Shown here piece by piece: positions 1 through 9,053 of a stretch of DNA of 64,000 nucleotides. Source of the stretch: Actibacterium naphthalenivorans (lineage in GTDB: Bacteria > Pseudomonadota > Alphaproteobacteria > Rhodobacterales > Rhodobacteraceae); NCBI RefSeq assembly GCF_014196965.1, contig NZ_JACIEQ010000001.1, positions 186,001 to 250,000 on the forward strand, given 5' to 3'. Position numbers and translations under genes: made by a program. Position 1 is the first letter of the stretch, and each line of letters begins with the position of its first letter. The notes below the pieces were generated by a model. The model saw nothing but the letters and a program-made list of their open reading frames with translations, did no database searches and was not told the DNA's origin.

Positions 1-218
1 GGCTCGGTCGCCGGGGCGGTGCGCACCCGTTCGGCGGGGCGGCAGATCAGCCAGGTCAGGAACATTCCCACAAGGATCGCGGCCACAAGCCCGACGAACA
101 TCGCGGCCAGCCACGACAGGTCGCCAAGCAGGAGAAAGACCATGACCACGAAGCCGACAACCGCCGCAGCGATCCACAGCTTCAGCGCACAGCCCATGTC
201 CTTCGATGTTTCCGCCAT
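1..218 (-). CDS. Small membrane protein downstream of nuoE (C-terminus outside window)
   Basis: This is the first 72 codons of a gene that runs off the left edge. It starts at an ATG at 218, 35 bases after the nuoE stop, with an AGAGGA-type ribosome site just before it. The protein begins with a short charged stretch (MAETSKDMGCALKLW) and then has two hydrophobic segments (about residues 13-29 and 32-54), so it is a small integral membrane protein. Its place at the end of the nuo block suggests co-transcription; unidentified small genes between nuo genes are common in this family of bacteria. I do not recognise a domain and cannot see the C-terminus. Confidence 0.65.
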   Translation of the reverse strand, partial: MAETSKDMGCALKLWIAAAVVGFVVMVFLLLGDLSWLAAMFVGLVAAILVGMFLTWLICRPAERVRTAPATE

Positions 219-253
219 AGTTCCTCTCCCCGTGAATTCAGTTCCGGGCGTTC

Positions 254-1411
254 CTATTCGTTGTCACCCTTCTTGACGCGATCCGGGAATTCCGCGTTGC
301 CGCCGGATGCCAGAACCTTGGCCTGTTCCACCCAGTCATCACGGCTGACGCGGCCCTTGAACCCCTGGAGGTTCTGATCCACCCAAGCAACCTCATCCGC
401 CGTCCAGGCGGCGACCTGCTCGAAGTGATAAAAACCAAGCTCGTGCAAAAGCTGCTCCAGCTTCGGGCCAACGCCCTTGATCAACTTCAGATCATCCGCC
501 CCGCCCTCTCTGGGCGCCTCCAGCGCGGCGGGCCTGGTGCCCGCACCCGCTGCAGCCGCGGCTGGCGCCACCGCGGGCGCGACCGCCTGCGGCTCGGCCT
601 TGCTCTCGACCGGGGCTTCCCGTCGGTCGATCCCGGTTTCGTCGATCGGCGCATCGCCCGACAGCACAGGCGCATCGGTATCGGTTTCTTCGGTGACGCC
701 GCTCTGCTTGCCCCAAGGCGTCAGCAGCGGCACTTCCGTCCCGTCGATCCGCTTGACGGTATCGCCAAGATCCACCGCCCGCTGAACCGAGGCGTTATAT
801 TGCGTGTGGCCGCTGTCGAATTCCTTCAGGCTGGTCAGCCCGGCCAGAGGCTCGGAGGCATAGCGGCCGTTCTGCGGGCCGGGCAGCGGAACCTCGCCCT
901 TCGCCAGGCTGTCGATGATCGCGGCCAGTTTCTCGGCGGTCAGGTCTTCGTAATAATCCTTGCCGATCTGGGCCATGGGCGCATTCGCGCAAGAGCCCAG
1001 GCATTCCACCTCTTCCCAGCTGAACTTGCCATCGGCCGAAAGCTGGTGCGGCTTGTCGGCGATCTTCTCGCGGCAAACGCCGATCAGATCTTCGGCGCCG
1101 CAGATCATGCAGGAGGTGGTGCCGCAGATCTGGATATTCGCAACCGCGCCCACCGGCTGCAGCTGGAACATGAAATAGAAGGTCGCCACCTCCAGCGCGC
1201 GGATATGCGCCATGCCCAGCATGTCGGCCACATATTCGATCGCCGGGCGGGAAAGCCAGCCTTCCTGCTCCTGCGCGCGCCACAACAGCGGGATGATTGC
1301 GCTGGCCTGACGGCCTTCGGGGTATTTCGTGACCTGCGCCCTCGCCCAGGCCAGGTTGTCTGGCGTGAAGGCGAAGGACTCAGGCTGGGCGTGATTGAGG
1401 CGGCGGAGCAT
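254..1411 (-). CDS. nuoE: NADH-quinone oxidoreductase subunit E (NuoE) with long C-terminal extension
   Basis: NuoE carries a 2Fe-2S cluster (N1a) in the peripheral arm of complex I. The cluster ligands are visible as a C-x4-C pair (C96, C101, in [11 protein letters not shown]) and a C-x3-C pair (C137, C141, in CLGSCANAP). Residues 1-165 are the normal thioredoxin-like NuoE; the remaining 220 residues are extra. They consist of an Ala/Pro/Glu-rich linker (about 175-303) and a compact C-terminal domain (about 304-368) that opens with [15 protein letters not shown], a helix-hairpin-helix-like sequence. The ATG at 1411 is chosen because it overlaps the stop of the upstream gene as TAATG, implying coupled translation; an alternative start lies 4 codons upstream. 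E. coli NuoE is about 166 residues, so this is a large extension, though long forms are known in Rhodobacteraceae. Confidence 0.95.
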   Translation of the reverse strand: MLRRLNHAQPESFAFTPDNLAWARAQVTKYPEGRQASAIIPLLWRAQEQEGWLSRPAIEYVADMLGMAHIRALEVATFYFMFQLQPVGAVANIQICGTTSCMICGAEDLIGVCREKIADKPHQLSADGKFSWEEVECLGSCANAPMAQIGKDYYEDLTAEKLAAIIDSLAKGEVPLPGPQNGRYASEPLAGLTSLKEFDSGHTQYNASVQRAVDLGDTVKRIDGTEVPLLTPWGKQSGVTEETDTDAPVLSGDAPIDETGIDRREAPVESKAEPQAVAPAVAPAAAAAGAGTRPAALEAPREGGADDLKLIKGVGPKLEQLLHELGFYHFEQVAAWTADEVAWVDQNLQGFKGRVSRDDWVEQAKVLASGGNAEFPDRVKKGDNE

Positions 1412-1704
1412 TAGCTGGCACACTCTCCCGATATATAGGTGATGCCACCCTCGTCAGAGGCATCAACGATTTCGTCATAGACGCGAAGCTGTTCAACCAC
1501 GGCCTGCAGGGTTTCGGGATCGAAGCCGGTGGCATCCTCAACCGCGCTGGCGGTGGTTTCGTCATTGATCGTGCAGCCGACGGCGACGATGGCCGCGCGG
1601 AAGGCGTTCAACTGGTCTTCCGTCAGTTCCGTATCGCCATCGGCGAAAACCGGTACCGGGCACAATGCGGCGCAGAATGCCGCGATCTTCAGGGTGGTAT
1701 TCAT
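1411..1704 (-). CDS. Small secreted protein of unknown function, coupled to nuoE
   Basis: This 97-residue protein begins with a clear signal peptide ([20 protein letters not shown] followed by ADGD), so cleavage after VFA is likely and the mature part of about 76 residues would be periplasmic. The mature part is acidic and helical, with two cysteines (AVGCTIN and SGECAS, the latter 3 residues from the end) that could form a disulfide. It lies between nuoD and nuoE on the same strand, 112 bases after nuoD, and its stop overlaps the nuoE start by one base. I do not recognise the family. The location suggests a role tied to complex I or simply co-expression; a periplasmic protein cannot be a peripheral-arm subunit. 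Confidence 0.8.
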   Translation of the reverse strand: MNTTLKIAAFCAALCPVPVFADGDTELTEDQLNAFRAAIVAVGCTINDETTASAVEDATGFDPETLQAVVEQLRVYDEIVDASDEGGITYISGECAS

Positions 1705-1816
1705 GGATAGAACTCCGTTTTTCCGGGCAAACCCGGCACTTGGGTATGACCCTGGCGAAATGCGCCACGGCCGGTTGGGTCCCCACCCAGAAAGCTTTGG
1801 CGAAGCAGCGGCCACA

Positions 1817-3025
1817 TCACCGGTCAACCTCGCCGAACACGATATCCATGGTTCCGATGATCGCCGCGACATCGGCGAGCTGGTGCCCTTTCGCGACATA
1901 GTCCATCGCCTGCAGATGCAGAAAACCCGGCGCGCGCAGCTTGGCGCGGTAGGGCTTGTTGCTGCCATCGGCCACCAGATAGACGCCGAATTCGCCCTTC
2001 GGCGCCTCGACCGCGGCGTAAACCTCGCCTGCGGGCACGTGGAAACCTTCGGTGTAAAGCTTGAAATGGTGGATCAGCGCTTCCATCGAGGTCTTCATCT
2101 CGCCCCGCGGCGGCGGCGTCACCTTGCCACGCGCCAGCACGTCGCCCGGCTCGTTGCGCAGCTTTTCGCAGGCCTGCCGGATGATCTTCGTCGCTTCGCG
2201 CATCTCGGCCATGCGGACAAGATAGCGGTCATAGCAATCGCCGTTCTTGCCGACGGGAATCTTGAAATCGAACTCGTCATAGCATTCATAGGGCTGCGCC
2301 CGGCGCAGATCCCAGGCCAGGCCCGATCCGCGCGCCATCACGCCGGAAAAGCCCCAGTTCTGAATGTCTTCCTCGGTGACGATACCGATATCGGCATTGC
2401 GCTGCTTGAAGATGCGGTTCTCGGTCAGCAGACTGTCGATGTCATCCAGTACCGCCGGAAAGGCCTCGGCCCATTCGTCGATATCCTCGATCAGCTTGGG
2501 CGGCAGATCCTGATGCACCCCCCCGGGGCGGAAATAGGCGGCGTGCAGCCGCGCACCGCAGGCGCGCTCATAGAAGATCATCAGCTTCTCGCGCTCTTCG
2601 AACCCCCAGAGCGGCGGGGTCAGCGCGCCCACGTCCATCGCCTGGGTGGTGACGTTCAGCAGGTGGTTCAGCACGCGCCCGATCTCGGAAAACAGCACCC
2701 GGATCAGGCTGGCGCGGCGCGGCACCAGCGTGCCGGTCAGCCGTTCGATCGCCATGCACCAGGCATGTTCCTGGTTCATCGGCGCGACGTAATCCAGCCG
2801 GTCCAGATAGGGCAGGTTCTGCAGATAGGTGCGGCTTTCCATCAGCTTTTCGGTGCCGCGATGCAGCAGGCCGATATGCGGATCGGCGCGTTCCACGATC
2901 TCGCCGTCCAGCTCCAGCACCATGCGCAGCACGCCATGCGCCGCCGGGTGCTGCGGGCCGAAGTTGATGTTGAAATTGCGGATCTTCTGCTCGCCGCTCA
3001 GTACGTCGTCGAAATTTCCGTCCAT
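1817..3025 (-). CDS. nuoD: NADH-quinone oxidoreductase subunit D (NuoD)
   Basis: NuoD (49 kDa subunit) forms part of the quinone-binding cavity of complex I with NuoB. The 402-residue protein has the family's opening, [19 protein letters not shown], including the conserved His pair region that contacts quinone, and ends in the canonical [14 protein letters not shown]. Length matches the family (about 400). The start at 3025 ([13 protein letters not shown]) is chosen over an in-frame upstream start because the region before it overlaps the preceding gene and looks non-native. It follows the sulfotransferase gene by 4 bases. It is a separate nuoD, not a nuoCD fusion as in enterobacteria. Confidence 0.97.
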   Translation of the reverse strand: MDGNFDDVLSGEQKIRNFNINFGPQHPAAHGVLRMVLELDGEIVERADPHIGLLHRGTEKLMESRTYLQNLPYLDRLDYVAPMNQEHAWCMAIERLTGTLVPRRASLIRVLFSEIGRVLNHLLNVTTQAMDVGALTPPLWGFEEREKLMIFYERACGARLHAAYFRPGGVHQDLPPKLIEDIDEWAEAFPAVLDDIDSLLTENRIFKQRNADIGIVTEEDIQNWGFSGVMARGSGLAWDLRRAQPYECYDEFDFKIPVGKNGDCYDRYLVRMAEMREATKIIRQACEKLRNEPGDVLARGKVTPPPRGEMKTSMEALIHHFKLYTEGFHVPAGEVYAAVEAPKGEFGVYLVADGSNKPYRAKLRAPGFLHLQAMDYVAKGHQLADVAAIIGTMDIVFGEVDR

Positions 3026-3029
3026 GGTG

Positions 3030-3896
3030 TTACACCCCCACCCTGTTCGTTTCCCAGGCGCCGGGAAGCCGGCCGAGGCTGGCCTCGACAAATTCATATT
3101 GCGGCCGCAGGAAACCCGCGGCGCGGTTGCGCTGTGCGTCGGTCATCTTCAGTGGCACGCCCTCATGCGCCCTGGCCCCGAAATCGGCCGGAACCGGTGC
3201 GATGCCCAGAAATGCGCACAGCCGGGCGATGGTCGCGCCGGTGAACAACTCTTCATAGAAGGCCAGAAACAGGCGCGACGGGTCCAGCGCCGAAGTCATC
3301 CGGCGCAGGGCACCGCGATAATCGCCGCGTTGAAGAATATGGTCCTCGCCACCCGAAAGGGCACGCTCGAGGATCGCCCCGGCGCGCTGCGCAAGCTCCT
3401 GCCCCTTCGCCGCGCGGCGGCCCGCAATCATGCGCACATGGCTCCACAGCCGCGCGACAGGGTCCCGCAGGAGGTATATGAACCGCACGTCAGCCGACAT
3501 TCCGGCCATCCTTGCAAGACGCCCCTCCGACAGCAGAGCATAGGCCGGCGTTATGTCAGCAATAAGGCGTTCCCCGCCCCGGCCACGGTTCAGAAACGAC
3601 AGGTATTGCCCCTGATCGGCGGATGCCAGCACGCCCTCATATTCCTCTATCTCGGCGATGCGCCGCGCGCGGTTCGCATCATCGGCGGCATCGGCCTGCC
3701 GCCGCGCCAGCTTGCGCCGGCGCTCGGCAAGCATGCGCAGCTGCTCTGCCGCGCGGCCGTCGTCGATCGCATCGAAGAAATGCAGTTCCTTGATCGTGCG
3801 CAGGTGGCAATCGGGATGCGCGCAGAGATAGCGGTAAAGCCAGCTCGTGCCCGCCTTGGCAGCGCCTATCCCGAACAGAAGCGTTGCGTCCGCCAT
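3030..3896 (-). CDS. Sulfotransferase-family protein inside the nuo operon
   Basis: This 288-residue protein has the two signature elements of PAPS-dependent sulfotransferases: an N-terminal 5'-phosphosulfate loop ([14 protein letters not shown], residues 11-24) and a 3'-phosphate-binding segment ([13 protein letters not shown], about residues 143-155). The middle (about 40-110) is Arg/Ala-rich and probably helical. Such enzymes move sulfate from PAPS to a hydroxyl of a carbohydrate, lipid or peptide; the acceptor cannot be read here. It starts 7 bases after the nuoC stop and ends 4 bases before nuoD, so it is transcribed with complex I genes although it has no known part in the enzyme. ATG at 3896 is preferred to an upstream start because the glycine loop then sits near the N-terminus. 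Base composition matches its neighbours. Confidence 0.88.
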   Translation of the reverse strand: MADATLLFGIGAAKAGTSWLYRYLCAHPDCHLRTIKELHFFDAIDDGRAAEQLRMLAERRRKLARRQADAADDANRARRIAEIEEYEGVLASADQGQYLSFLNRGRGGERLIADITPAYALLSEGRLARMAGMSADVRFIYLLRDPVARLWSHVRMIAGRRAAKGQELAQRAGAILERALSGGEDHILQRGDYRGALRRMTSALDPSRLFLAFYEELFTGATIARLCAFLGIAPVPADFGARAHEGVPLKMTDAQRNRAAGFLRPQYEFVEASLGRLPGAWETNRVGV

Positions 3897-3903
3897 CGCC
3901 GCC

Positions 3904-4515
3904 CTACCCCTTTGCCCCATCGGTTTTCTCGTCGCCGGGAAGGATGTATTCGGCCCCTTCCCAGGGACTCATGAAATCGAACTGCCGGTATTCCTGCACC
4001 AGGCTGACGGGTTCGTAGACCACGCGTTTCTGCGCCTCGTCATAGCGCACTTCGGTATAGCCGGTGGTCGGGAAATCCTTGCGCAGCGGATGGCCGCGAA
4101 AGCCGTAGTCGGTCAGCAGGCGGCGCAGGTCGGGATGGCCCGAAAACAGGATGCCGAACATGTCGAACACCTCGCGCTCGAACCAGCCGGCCGAAGGGTG
4201 TATCTCGGTGATCGAGGGAACCATCTCGTCTTCGCGCACGGCGCATTTCAGGCGGATGCGGTGGTTCTGGTACATCGACAGGAAGTGATAGACGACATCG
4301 AACCGCGCCTCACGCTCCGGGTGGTCGATGGCGGTGATGTCCACCAGCGTCGAGAACCGGCAGGTGGCGTCGCTTTTCAGAAACTCCGCCAGACCGACCA
4401 GAGACGACGGAACGACCTCCAGCGTCAGCTCGTCCAGCGCGATCGAATAGGAGATCACGCAATCGGGGCGCTTCAGGCTGATATGCGTGCCAAGCTCGTT
4501 GAGGGCCTCGCTCAT
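3904..4515 (-). CDS. nuoC: NADH-quinone oxidoreductase subunit C (NuoC)
   Basis: NuoC (30 kDa subunit) is part of the connecting module of complex I. The 203-residue protein carries the family signature around [34 protein letters not shown] (read in two pieces: [12 protein letters not shown] and [13 protein letters not shown]) followed by GHPLRKDFP. The length is normal for a stand-alone alphaproteobacterial NuoC. It begins 3 bases after the nuoB stop. The C-terminus is charged and of variable type (EKTDGAKG). Confidence 0.97.
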   Translation of the reverse strand: MSEALNELGTHISLKRPDCVISYSIALDELTLEVVPSSLVGLAEFLKSDATCRFSTLVDITAIDHPEREARFDVVYHFLSMYQNHRIRLKCAVREDEMVPSITEIHPSAGWFEREVFDMFGILFSGHPDLRRLLTDYGFRGHPLRKDFPTTGYTEVRYDEAQKRVVYEPVSLVQEYRQFDFMSPWEGAEYILPGDEKTDGAKG

Positions 4516-4518
4516 GAC

Positions 4519-5052
4519 TTACCTCGCGATCGTGCCGGTGCGGCGGATTTTGCGTGACAGCTGCAGGATGCCGTAGAGCAGCGCCTCTGCCGTGGGCGGG
4601 CAGCCGGGCACATAGATATCCACCGGCACGATCCGGTCGCAGCCGCGCACGACGGAATAGGAATAATGGTAGTAGCCGCCGCCATTGGCGCAAGACCCCA
4701 TCGAGATCACATAACGCGGCTCGGGCATCTGGTCATAAACCTTGCGCAGCGCCGGCGCCATCTTGTTGGTCAGCGTGCCGGCCACGATCATCAGATCCGA
4801 CTGGCGCGGGCTGGCGCGCGGCGCGGTGCCGTAGCGTTCCAGGTCATAGCGCGGCATCGAGCTGTGCATCATCTCGACGGCGCAGCAGGCCAGACCGAAG
4901 GTCATCCAGTGCAGGCTGCCGGTGCGCGCCCAGTTGATGACATCCTCTGTCGAGGTCAGCAGGAAACCCTTGTCCTGCAACTCCTTGTTCAGCGCCTGCG
5001 TGGCATGTTCGCGGTCAGGCCCGGCGGTGTTGGCGGCGGTGCTCACTCCCAT
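4519..5052 (-). CDS. nuoB: NADH-quinone oxidoreductase subunit B (NuoB)
   Basis: NuoB (PSST subunit) holds the terminal 4Fe-4S cluster N2, which passes electrons to quinone. The ligands are visible: the adjacent cysteine pair in [10 protein letters not shown], then [11 protein letters not shown] and [13 protein letters not shown]. The ATG at 5052 gives 177 residues, and it overlaps the end of nuoA by 10 bases, which supports coupled translation. A longer reading starting 7 codons upstream is possible but would overlap nuoA more. The N-terminal 30 residues are variable, as in the family. Confidence 0.97.
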   Translation of the reverse strand: MGVSTAANTAGPDREHATQALNKELQDKGFLLTSTEDVINWARTGSLHWMTFGLACCAVEMMHSSMPRYDLERYGTAPRASPRQSDLMIVAGTLTNKMAPALRKVYDQMPEPRYVISMGSCANGGGYYHYSYSVVRGCDRIVPVDIYVPGCPPTAEALLYGILQLSRKIRRTGTIAR

Positions 5053-5408
5053 TCCAGGGCTCCTTTTTTCCACTCATAGGCAAAGCCGATGGTCAGCACG
5101 GCCAGAAACACCATCATCGACCAGAAGCCCACATCCCCAAGATCGCCGAAAGCGACGGCCCAGGGGAAAAGGAACGCGATTTCAAGATCGAAGATGATGA
5201 ACAGGATCGAGACGAGATAGAACCGCACGTCGAACTTCATGCGCGCGTCGTCGAAGGCGTTGAAGCCGCATTCATAGGCCGACACTTTTTCCGGGTCCGG
5301 GTTGCGCACGGCCAGAACCACCGCCGAAAGGATCAGGATCGCGCCAAGGGCGGTTGCCAATCCGAGGAAAATGATGATGGGCAGATACTCTCTCAGCAGC
5401 TCGTCCAC
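5043..5408 (-). CDS. nuoA: NADH-quinone oxidoreductase subunit A (NuoA)
   Basis: NuoA is a three-helix membrane subunit of complex I. The 121-residue protein shows the expected hydrophobic helices (about residues 9-31, 63-83 and 89-110), the conserved [20 protein letters not shown] loop after helix 1 (including the conserved Cys), and the acidic [18 protein letters not shown] helix ([15 protein letters not shown]). It is the first gene of the operon; the promoter is expected in the 225 bases upstream (5409-5633), where I cannot pick a convincing -35/-10 pair. Confidence 0.97.
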   Translation of the reverse strand: MDELLREYLPIIIFLGLATALGAILILSAVVLAVRNPDPEKVSAYECGFNAFDDARMKFDVRFYLVSILFIIFDLEIAFLFPWAVAFGDLGDVGFWSMMVFLAVLTIGFAYEWKKGALEWE

Positions 5409-5597
5409 GGCGCATCTCCTTCTCGCGCCCCACGGGACGCGCGACTGTTATCTGATCGAGGTTTACCCCTCGCATGATACCGGGTCAACCAAGCGCGGCG
5501 GCGCAAAGCCCCTTGGTTTCGGGACATTTTGAAAAATGTGAACCGCGCGGTACACTCCCTGGCGCCGCAAAGCCGCCCGGCCGAGTCGCATTGCGCC

Positions 5598-5630
5598 GAA
5601 AAGCGCCCGCGTTTGCGGGATGCGGGCGGG
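5598..5630 (-). terminator. Probable intrinsic terminator of the DUF1311 gene
   Basis: Read on the minus strand, a 7-bp GC stem (CGCCCGC, 5628-5622, pairing with GCGGGCG, 5610-5604; 11-base loop) is followed directly by CTTTTC. It begins 6 bases after the stop of the DUF1311 gene, and lies well before nuoA, so it would separate that gene from the nuo operon. Confidence 0.5.
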
Positions 5631-5633
5631 CCG

Positions 5634-6239
5634 CTACATCTCTTCCCGCAGGGACCAGAGCGCGATGGCCTGCGCGGCGGTCATCGCCCTGTGGCAGTCG
5701 GCGCCCGCGATCATGCGCATGGAGCCCGACCCCCAGAGCGCATACTGCAACGCGCAGTTCGCGTCGCGATAGGCCCGCCACGCCTCCTGCATCGCAGGAA
5801 GCGCGTCCGCACTGTGCGCGAACTCCGGGAAGTACTCTGCCTCGGCCTGATCTACGGTGCCCAGCCACGCCAGCGTCCCGGCATATTCATGCGCCATGCG
5901 CGCGTCCCAGAACGCGGCCTCCGCCAGTTGGCAGGTCATGATCCCGAAGGTGGTCTGCCCACCCTCCTCCTGCGCGGAGCAGGCAGAGGCCAGCCGACCG
6001 GCACATGCCTCTTTGGCCGGCGCCGTCTGCGCGGCCTCGTAGCAGGAAAGAACCGGCCCGCCGTAACGGTCGATCAGCGCCTGCGTCGTGGCGTCATCCT
6101 GCTGCGCCGCGCACAGGACGGGCCAGGCAGACGCCGCCACCGCAAGGACGGACCGGCAATGCCCCCGACCTCTCCCGCCGCCCCACGACCACGCGGATTG
6201 CGAACAGGGTGACGCATGCGAAGCGGGAAAGCGGGGCAT
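5634..6239 (-). CDS. DUF1311 / LprI-like secreted protein
   Basis: The 201-residue protein matches the DUF1311 (lysozyme-inhibitor LprI N-terminal type) pattern: a series of cysteines (SCYEAAQ, EACAGRLASACS, MTCQLAEAAFWDARM) and the hallmark MQEAWRAYRDANCALQY, ending AMTAAQAIALWSL. An N-terminal hydrophobic stretch with a likely cleavage site at VLCAAQ suggests export; the mature protein would be periplasmic with several disulfides. The ATG at 6239 is used because it gives the shortest leader before the hydrophobic segment, but the true start is uncertain; the leader is unusually Gly/Arg-rich and may be shorter. The function of this family outside mycobacteria is unclear. Confidence 0.7.
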   Translation of the reverse strand: MPRFPASHASPCSQSAWSWGGGRGRGHCRSVLAVAASAWPVLCAAQQDDATTQALIDRYGGPVLSCYEAAQTAPAKEACAGRLASACSAQEEGGQTTFGIMTCQLAEAAFWDARMAHEYAGTLAWLGTVDQAEAEYFPEFAHSADALPAMQEAWRAYRDANCALQYALWGSGSMRMIAGADCHRAMTAAQAIALWSLREEM

Positions 6240-6409
6240 CGGATCTCCGGGCGCAAAGGGCTGGACGTGCGGAAGCAAAGCGTAACCGATCCTCCCGCAT
6301 GTGGCCACGCGGGATGTGGCACCCGCCCCGGCGTATAAATCGGGTTGAACCAAATGGCGGGCCTGCGCATTACAGTGGTGACACCGTCGCAACAGAGGCA
6401 CAGCGGATC

Positions 6410-6871
6410 ATGATCAGACAAATGCTTGCAACATGCGCCGCGGGCCTTGCGCTTGCGCTGCCCGCCGGGGCCGAAGAGGTTGGCAAGGTCGGGGTCGACT
6501 GGGTCGGCAATGACATCGTGATCGAGGCGATCGCCGATCCCAAGGTCGCGGGCGTGACCTGCCACATCGCCTATTTCGACCGGTCGGTGCTGGACCGTCT
6601 GGCCCAGGGCAACTGGTTCGAGGATCCGTCGAACGCGTCTATCGCCTGCCGCCAGACCGGGCCGATCACCATCGGCGACATCGACCGCAGCGCCCGCGGC
6701 GAAGACGTGTTTCAGGAGCGCCGCTCGATCATCCTGAAGTCGCTGCGCGTCAAACGGATATTCGATGCCGAAAACCAGACGCTGATCTATCTGGCCCATG
6801 CCCGCGAACTGACCGAGGGCTCGGCCAAGATGTCGATCTCGACGGTGCCGCTCTACCGCCCCGGCGACTGA
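6410..6871 (+). CDS. creA: CreA family protein
   Basis: This 153-residue protein begins with a signal peptide (MIRQMLATCAAGLALALPAGA) and continues with the CreA family core: VGKVGVDWVGNDIVIEA, DPKVAGVTCHIAYFDR, and SIACRQTGPI. The two cysteines (TCHI, ACRQ) are conserved in the family and likely form a periplasmic disulfide. CreA is a widely distributed periplasmic protein of unknown role. It is transcribed away from the DUF1311 gene and converges on the aminotransferase gene, with 11 bases between the stops. The start ATG at 6410 is chosen because it begins directly with the signal peptide. Confidence 0.88.
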   Translation: MIRQMLATCAAGLALALPAGAEEVGKVGVDWVGNDIVIEAIADPKVAGVTCHIAYFDRSVLDRLAQGNWFEDPSNASIACRQTGPITIGDIDRSARGEDVFQERRSIILKSLRVKRIFDAENQTLIYLAHARELTEGSAKMSISTVPLYRPGD

Positions 6872-6872
6872 A

Positions 6873-6901
6873 CGGCGCCGGTTTATCCGGTCGCGGCGCC
6901 G
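6873..6901. terminator. Hairpin between convergent creA and aminotransferase genes
   Basis: Two copies of the self-complementary CGGCGCCG (6873-6880 and 6894-6901) can pair across a 13-base loop. The loop contains the stop codon of the minus-strand gene (6883-6885). There is no T-tract, so it may only be an mRNA 3'-end stabiliser or a weak bidirectional terminator. Confidence 0.35.
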
Positions 6902-8106
6902 CTGCCCTCCTCGGCCTGCCACAGGGCCGAAACCTCGGCCCGGATGATCCGCGCGATCAACTCGCAATCGGCGGTGGAAAAGGTCAGCGGCAGGCGCATG
7001 TCGATCAGCCCGGCCAGCACCGCGTCGGTCTGCGGCAGGGCCGGCGTGGCGGCATAGCGCCAGTGATCATAGCGCGAGGTGAAGGCCACGGGCTCCTGCG
7101 CGCCGAACCATTTCAGCTCGACCCCGCGCGCGGCGCAGCGGCGCAGCACCTCCTGCAGCTTCGCCGTGACCCATCCCTTGAGCAGGAACTGGAACGAAGA
7201 CCCTACGAAGCGCTCCGCCGCCGGGCGACGGAACAGGGTCAGGCCGGGCGTGTTCTCCAGCCCCGCCTCGACCGCCCGGTAAAGCCGGTTCCATTTCTCG
7301 CATTGCCCGCGCAGCGCGCGCAGCTGCGGGCGCAGGATCGCGGCGCGCAGATTGTCCATGCGACCCGAGATATTCGGGGTGTCGAATTTCACGCGCTCGA
7401 ACACCTCGGCAGGCGGCGCGGCGCGGTGGCGATCATAGAGCATGTAGGACCCCGACAGAAAAATGGCCCGCGCCATCACCTCGGGATCGTCGGAAATCAG
7501 CAGCCCGCCCTCGCCGGAATTCATGTGCTTGTAGGTCTGGGTCGAATAACAGCCGACCCGCCCGTGCCGCCCCGAGGGCACGCCGTTCCACGCCGCCCCC
7601 ATCGTATGCGCGCAATCCTCGATCACGGTCACACCGGCCCGGTCGCACAGCACCATCAGCCGGTCCATGTCGCAGATATGGCCGCGCATGTGGCTGAGCA
7701 GCAGGGTACGCGCGCCGGTGGCCGCGATCTGCCGTTCCAGATCGTCCAGATCAATGGTCAGATCCTGCGTCACCTCAACGAACACCGGAACGGCGCCAAG
7801 TCCGACAATCGCGCCGGGCACCGGGGCCAGGGTAAAGGCGTTGGTCAGCACCTTGTCGCCCGGCGCCACGCCCACCGCCCGCATCGCGCATCCCAGCGCA
7901 TAACCGCCCGAGGCCACGGCCAGGCAGTATTTCGCGCCGGTGAAGGCAGCGAATTCCTGCTCCAGCTCGGCAACCTCGCCCACCTCACCCTCGACAAGGT
8001 TGTAACGGTGCAGCCGGCCATGGCGCATTGCCTTTACCGCCGCCGCGATGCCCTCTTCCGGGATCGGCTCCTGCTGGGTGAAGCTGCCTGTGAAAACCTC
8101 TTTCAT
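6883..8106 (-). CDS. DegT/DnrJ/EryC1/StrS-family PLP-dependent aminotransferase
   Basis: The 407-residue protein has the fold-type I aminotransferase plan of the sugar-aminotransferase (AHBA/DegT) family: an N-terminal YNLVEGEVGEVAELEQEFA, the PLP phosphate-binding region AVASGGYALGCAMRAVG, the aspartate of VIEDCAHTMGA, and the Schiff-base lysine in QTYKHMNSGEGG. These enzymes usually transaminate nucleotide-linked keto sugars, but no sugar-nucleotide or glycosyltransferase genes lie beside it, so the substrate is open. It is a single gene; the next gene in the same direction is the phosphatase 150 bases upstream. The length is slightly above the 370-390 typical of the family. Confidence 0.85.
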   Translation of the reverse strand: MKEVFTGSFTQQEPIPEEGIAAAVKAMRHGRLHRYNLVEGEVGEVAELEQEFAAFTGAKYCLAVASGGYALGCAMRAVGVAPGDKVLTNAFTLAPVPGAIVGLGAVPVFVEVTQDLTIDLDDLERQIAATGARTLLLSHMRGHICDMDRLMVLCDRAGVTVIEDCAHTMGAAWNGVPSGRHGRVGCYSTQTYKHMNSGEGGLLISDDPEVMARAIFLSGSYMLYDRHRAAPPAEVFERVKFDTPNISGRMDNLRAAILRPQLRALRGQCEKWNRLYRAVEAGLENTPGLTLFRRPAAERFVGSSFQFLLKGWVTAKLQEVLRRCAARGVELKWFGAQEPVAFTSRYDHWRYAATPALPQTDAVLAGLIDMRLPLTFSTADCELIARIIRAEVSALWQAEEGSGAATG

Positions 8107-8256
8107 CAGGTCACATTGCGGGGCGGACAGGGCCAGGTCAATCGCCCGTGGGGCCGCCGCGCCGTTTATTGATCAGCGACAAAACCGCCCAGCCGGGGCC
8201 GCTGCCCCAAGCGGCGAAAACAATTCCCGCCACTCTCCTCAGGGGCGTTCCCGAGG

Positions 8257-8925
8257 TCATCCCGGAAGCAGCCGCGCCGCAACGTCGAACAGCGAATCGA
8301 AATCGTCCAGCAGCGCCTCGGGCTTCAGTGCCGCCACCGCACCGCCCTCGGGCCCGAAGGTGACAAGGGCGCAAGGCACCCCGGCCGCGCGCGCGGTTTC
8401 GCGGTCGGTCACCGTATCGCCGACCAGCATCGCCCGCGTCAAACTGCCGCCCGCCCGTTCCACAGCCGCGCGCAGCGGCGCCGGGTCCGGCTTGCGCACC
8501 GGCAGCGTATCGGCCCCGATCAGCGAGGCAAACCTGTCGCGGATCCCCAGCCGCGCCAGAAGCGTTTCGGCCAGCCCCTCGGGCTTGTTGGTGCAGATTC
8601 CCACCGCAAAACCGGCATCGCACAGCCGCTCGACAGCCTCCAGCGCGCCGGGATAGAGCGCGGTGAAAACGTCAATCTGCCGCGCGTAGGCATCCAGCAA
8701 CAGGGGGAATTGCGCGTCGATATCCGCCTCGGCCCAGCCGGGCCGCGCCCGCTCGAACCCCAGCCGCAGCATCGCCCGCCCGCCCCGGAACGCGGTGGCC
8801 TGATCGGCCGACGGATCCAGTGGCGCGCCAAGGCCGAGCCCGCCGAAACACGCATTGGCCGCCGCGATCAGATCGCCGCTGGTATCGGCAAGCGTGCCGT
8901 CCAGATCGAAGATGACCGTGCGCAT
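8257..8925 (-). CDS. gph: HAD-family phosphatase, probable phosphoglycolate phosphatase
   Basis: This 222-residue HAD hydrolase opens with the catalytic motif I at its very N-terminus (MRTVIFDLDGTLADTSGDL, nucleophile D8, acid D10), followed by a helical cap domain, motif II (GICTNKPEG), motif III (RKPDPAPL) and motif IV (MLVGDTVTDRETA). Order and length fit phosphoglycolate phosphatase, which removes 2-phosphoglycolate formed by DNA repair or oxygenase reactions; other small phosphate esters are possible. The ATG at 8925 is preferred because it puts motif I at residues 5-13; a start 6 codons upstream adds MPKGGD. It is divergent from glmU across 128 bases. Confidence 0.85.
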   Translation of the reverse strand: MRTVIFDLDGTLADTSGDLIAAANACFGGLGLGAPLDPSADQATAFRGGRAMLRLGFERARPGWAEADIDAQFPLLLDAYARQIDVFTALYPGALEAVERLCDAGFAVGICTNKPEGLAETLLARLGIRDRFASLIGADTLPVRKPDPAPLRAAVERAGGSLTRAMLVGDTVTDRETARAAGVPCALVTFGPEGGAVAALKPEALLDDFDSLFDVAARLLPG

Positions 8926-9053
8926 GTCGCCCCCTTTCGGCACCTTATCGCCGAGGTCTGAAACCTTGCGAAACGCCTTTTGATAATGCCCGCTCTTGCG
9001 ATCGGGCCCATCCCCGATAAAAGGAGCGTGAACGGAAGGAAAGAGCGGAATTC

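Noticed and set aside
1529-3244. Long plus-strand open frame opposite nuoD
   Set aside because: Antisense shadow of nuoD with His/Arg-rich composition.
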